The notes under the pieces were generated by a model that had not been told where the DNA came from, searched no databases, and saw only the letters and a list, made by a program, of their open reading frames with translations. Below, in pieces: positions 15,871-16,442 of a stretch of DNA of 16,442 bases; position 1 is the stretch's first letter; the number at the start of each line of letters is the position of its first letter. Made by a program: the position numbers and the translations under genes. Location: NCBI GenBank assembly GCA_026786045.1, contig JAJAYV010000349.1, positions 1 to 16,442 of the forward strand. Reading direction: 5' to 3'. This DNA is from Frankiaceae bacterium. GTDB taxonomy: Bacteria; Actinomycetota; Actinomycetes; Mycobacteriales; SCTD01.

Positions 15871-16169
15871 CACGGATCGAGCAGGTCCTCGACCCGGGTG
15901 ACCTTCGCGCGGAGCATGCCGGTGTGCCCGGGGCGGATGTCGGCCTTGAGGACCAGCGAGACCCGGGGCGACCGGGCGGCGACGGCGTCGACGGCCGCCT
16001 TGACCACGGCCATCACCTCGTCCCACTCGCCCTCGACGTTGGTGAACATCGCGTTGGTCTCGCACGGCAGGCCGGATGCGCGCACCACCCGCACCGCCTC
16101 GGCGACGGCCTCGGCCACACCGCCGTCCTCGTCTGACACGGCCGGGGCGATGCTGAAGGCGATGAGCAT
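15870..16169 (-). CDS. MTH1187/YkoF-like thiamine-binding family protein (DUF77)
   Basis: 99 residues. The pattern LIAFSIAPAVSDEDGGVAEAVAEAV-RASGLPCETNAMFTNVEGEWDEVM...KADIRPGHTGMLRAKVTRVEDLL fits the MTH1187 (DUF77) family of small ferredoxin-like-fold proteins, for which thiamine or pyrimidine binding has been proposed. The GLPCETNAMFTNVEGEWDEV core is the best mark. It is cytoplasmic and without catalytic motifs. It starts the operon and overlaps the kinase gene (TGATG or GTGA). ATG 16169 has AGGA 7 bases upstream and the standard family N terminus; the frame extends further up to 16295 but that extension overlaps the divergent leader. Its role beside pseudouridine salvage is unclear. Confidence 0.88.
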   Translation of the reverse strand: MLIAFSIAPAVSDEDGGVAEAVAEAVRVVRASGLPCETNAMFTNVEGEWDEVMAVVKAAVDAVAARSPRVSLVLKADIRPGHTGMLRAKVTRVEDLLDP

Positions 16170-16225
16170 CCTTTGATCCTGCCCTGCCGCGCGCCTGCCG
16201 CGGAATGGGCCGGGGCGCTGCGACC

Positions 16226-16231
16226 TTGACA
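16226..16231 (+). promoter_or_regulatory. -35-like TTGACA in the divergent leader region
   Basis: An exact TTGACA lies 88 bases before the TTG start at 16319. No good -10 is found at 17-18 bases (CGACGA), so it is only a candidate promoter. The region 16170-16318 holds nothing coding. Confidence 0.3.
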
Positions 16232-16277
16232 CCATTGAGCCGCCGCCGCGACGACCGCAGGCCGGCGCACGCCCCGA

Positions 16278-16292
16278 TGCGTCTCCGACGCA
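16278..16292 (+). promoter_or_regulatory. Leader hairpin upstream of the terminal gene
   Basis: TGCGTC (16278-16283) and GACGCA (16287-16292) form a perfect 6-bp stem with a 3-base loop TCC, ending 26 bases before the TTG start. It may be a stability or control element of the 5' leader. Confidence 0.35.
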
Positions 16293-16318
16293 CACCCCTG
16301 CAGCCCTGAAGGAACTCC

Positions 16319-16442
16319 TTGCCCCCCGAGAACGCCACCTCCGCGCCGCAGGCCGGCCCCGAGACGGGCGACGCTCCGCGCCGTCGCCGGCGCTCCGGCC
16401 GTCCCGCCGAGGCGCCCCGCGCGGCGGCTTCGACTGCTGCCC
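16319..16442 (+). CDS. N-terminal fragment of an Arg/Ala/Pro-rich protein (identity uncertain)
   Basis: A TTG at 16319 with AGGA 5 bases upstream opens 41 codons that run off the window. The peptide begins MPPENATSAPQAGPETGDAP, then RRRRRSGRP (21-29) and Ala/Pro-rich sequence. Disordered, basic N termini with runs of arginine are common at the start of actinobacterial RNase E/G and also of Rho and some other RNA-binding proteins; the sequence here cannot decide between them. It is divergent from the pseudouridine operon, with a 149-base leader that holds a hairpin. G/C use at third codon positions is typical of the neighbours. Confidence 0.55.
   Translation, partial: MPPENATSAPQAGPETGDAPRRRRRSGRPAEAPRAAASTAA

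Noticed and set aside
15871..15873. GTG as the kinase start instead of ATG 15870
   Set aside because: Not excluded; ATG was preferred as the stronger codon, and the difference is one residue.
1..16442. CRISPR arrays, insertion sequences, tRNA genes, toxin-antitoxin or phage-defence clusters
   Set aside because: I found no repeat-spacer pattern, transposase, tRNA-like arm set or toxin pair; RecBCD is the only DNA-processing system seen.

Overview
The window is very GC-rich DNA with strong G/C preference at third codon positions, frequent GTG starts and heavy use of 4-base stop/start overlaps. With the gene content (RecBCD, three-subunit transhydrogenase, DUF1918, pseudouridine glycosidase) this points to a chromosomal segment of a high-GC actinobacterium. 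I do not claim a genus. I see no insertion sequences, phage genes, CRISPR arrays or RNA genes, and no gene-free stretch above 150 bases.

Layout: (1) 2-5735, plus strand: the 3' end of recC, then complete recB and recD, chained by GTGA overlaps: one DNA double-strand-break repair operon. (2) 5761-7289, plus: a 14-TM-type MFS drug transporter whose frame is broken by one apparently missing base near 6406-6410. (3) 7422-8836, plus: a two-gene operon of an Asp-box (BNR-type) beta-propeller protein and a MoaD/ThiS-like ubiquitin-fold protein ending in Gly-Gly; the Shine-Dalgarno sequence of the first gene lies in an 11-bp hairpin. (4) 8909-10381, plus: a 490-residue protein with a Rossmann-like glycine loop and no function I recognise. 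(5) 10409-13259, minus: pntAa-pntAb-pntB, a three-subunit proton-translocating NAD(P) transhydrogenase. (6) 13367-13677, plus: a DUF1918 protein coupled to a 41-residue proline-rich, acidic microprotein. (7) 13766-14086, plus: an ABM-family monooxygenase-like protein, probably leaderless. (8) 14114-16169, minus: MTH1187-family thiamine-binding-type protein, PfkB sugar kinase and PsuG, a likely pseudouridine salvage operon. (9) 16319-16442, plus: the start of an Arg/Ala/Pro-rich protein preceded by a structured leader, running off the window.

Most of the region is housekeeping: DNA repair, redox balance and nucleoside salvage. The parts least explained by known biology are the propeller/MoaD-GG pair with its possible translational switch, the orphan Rossmann-like protein, and the proline-rich microprotein coupled to DUF1918. 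All eight within-operon junctions overlap by one to four bases, so translational coupling is the rule here.
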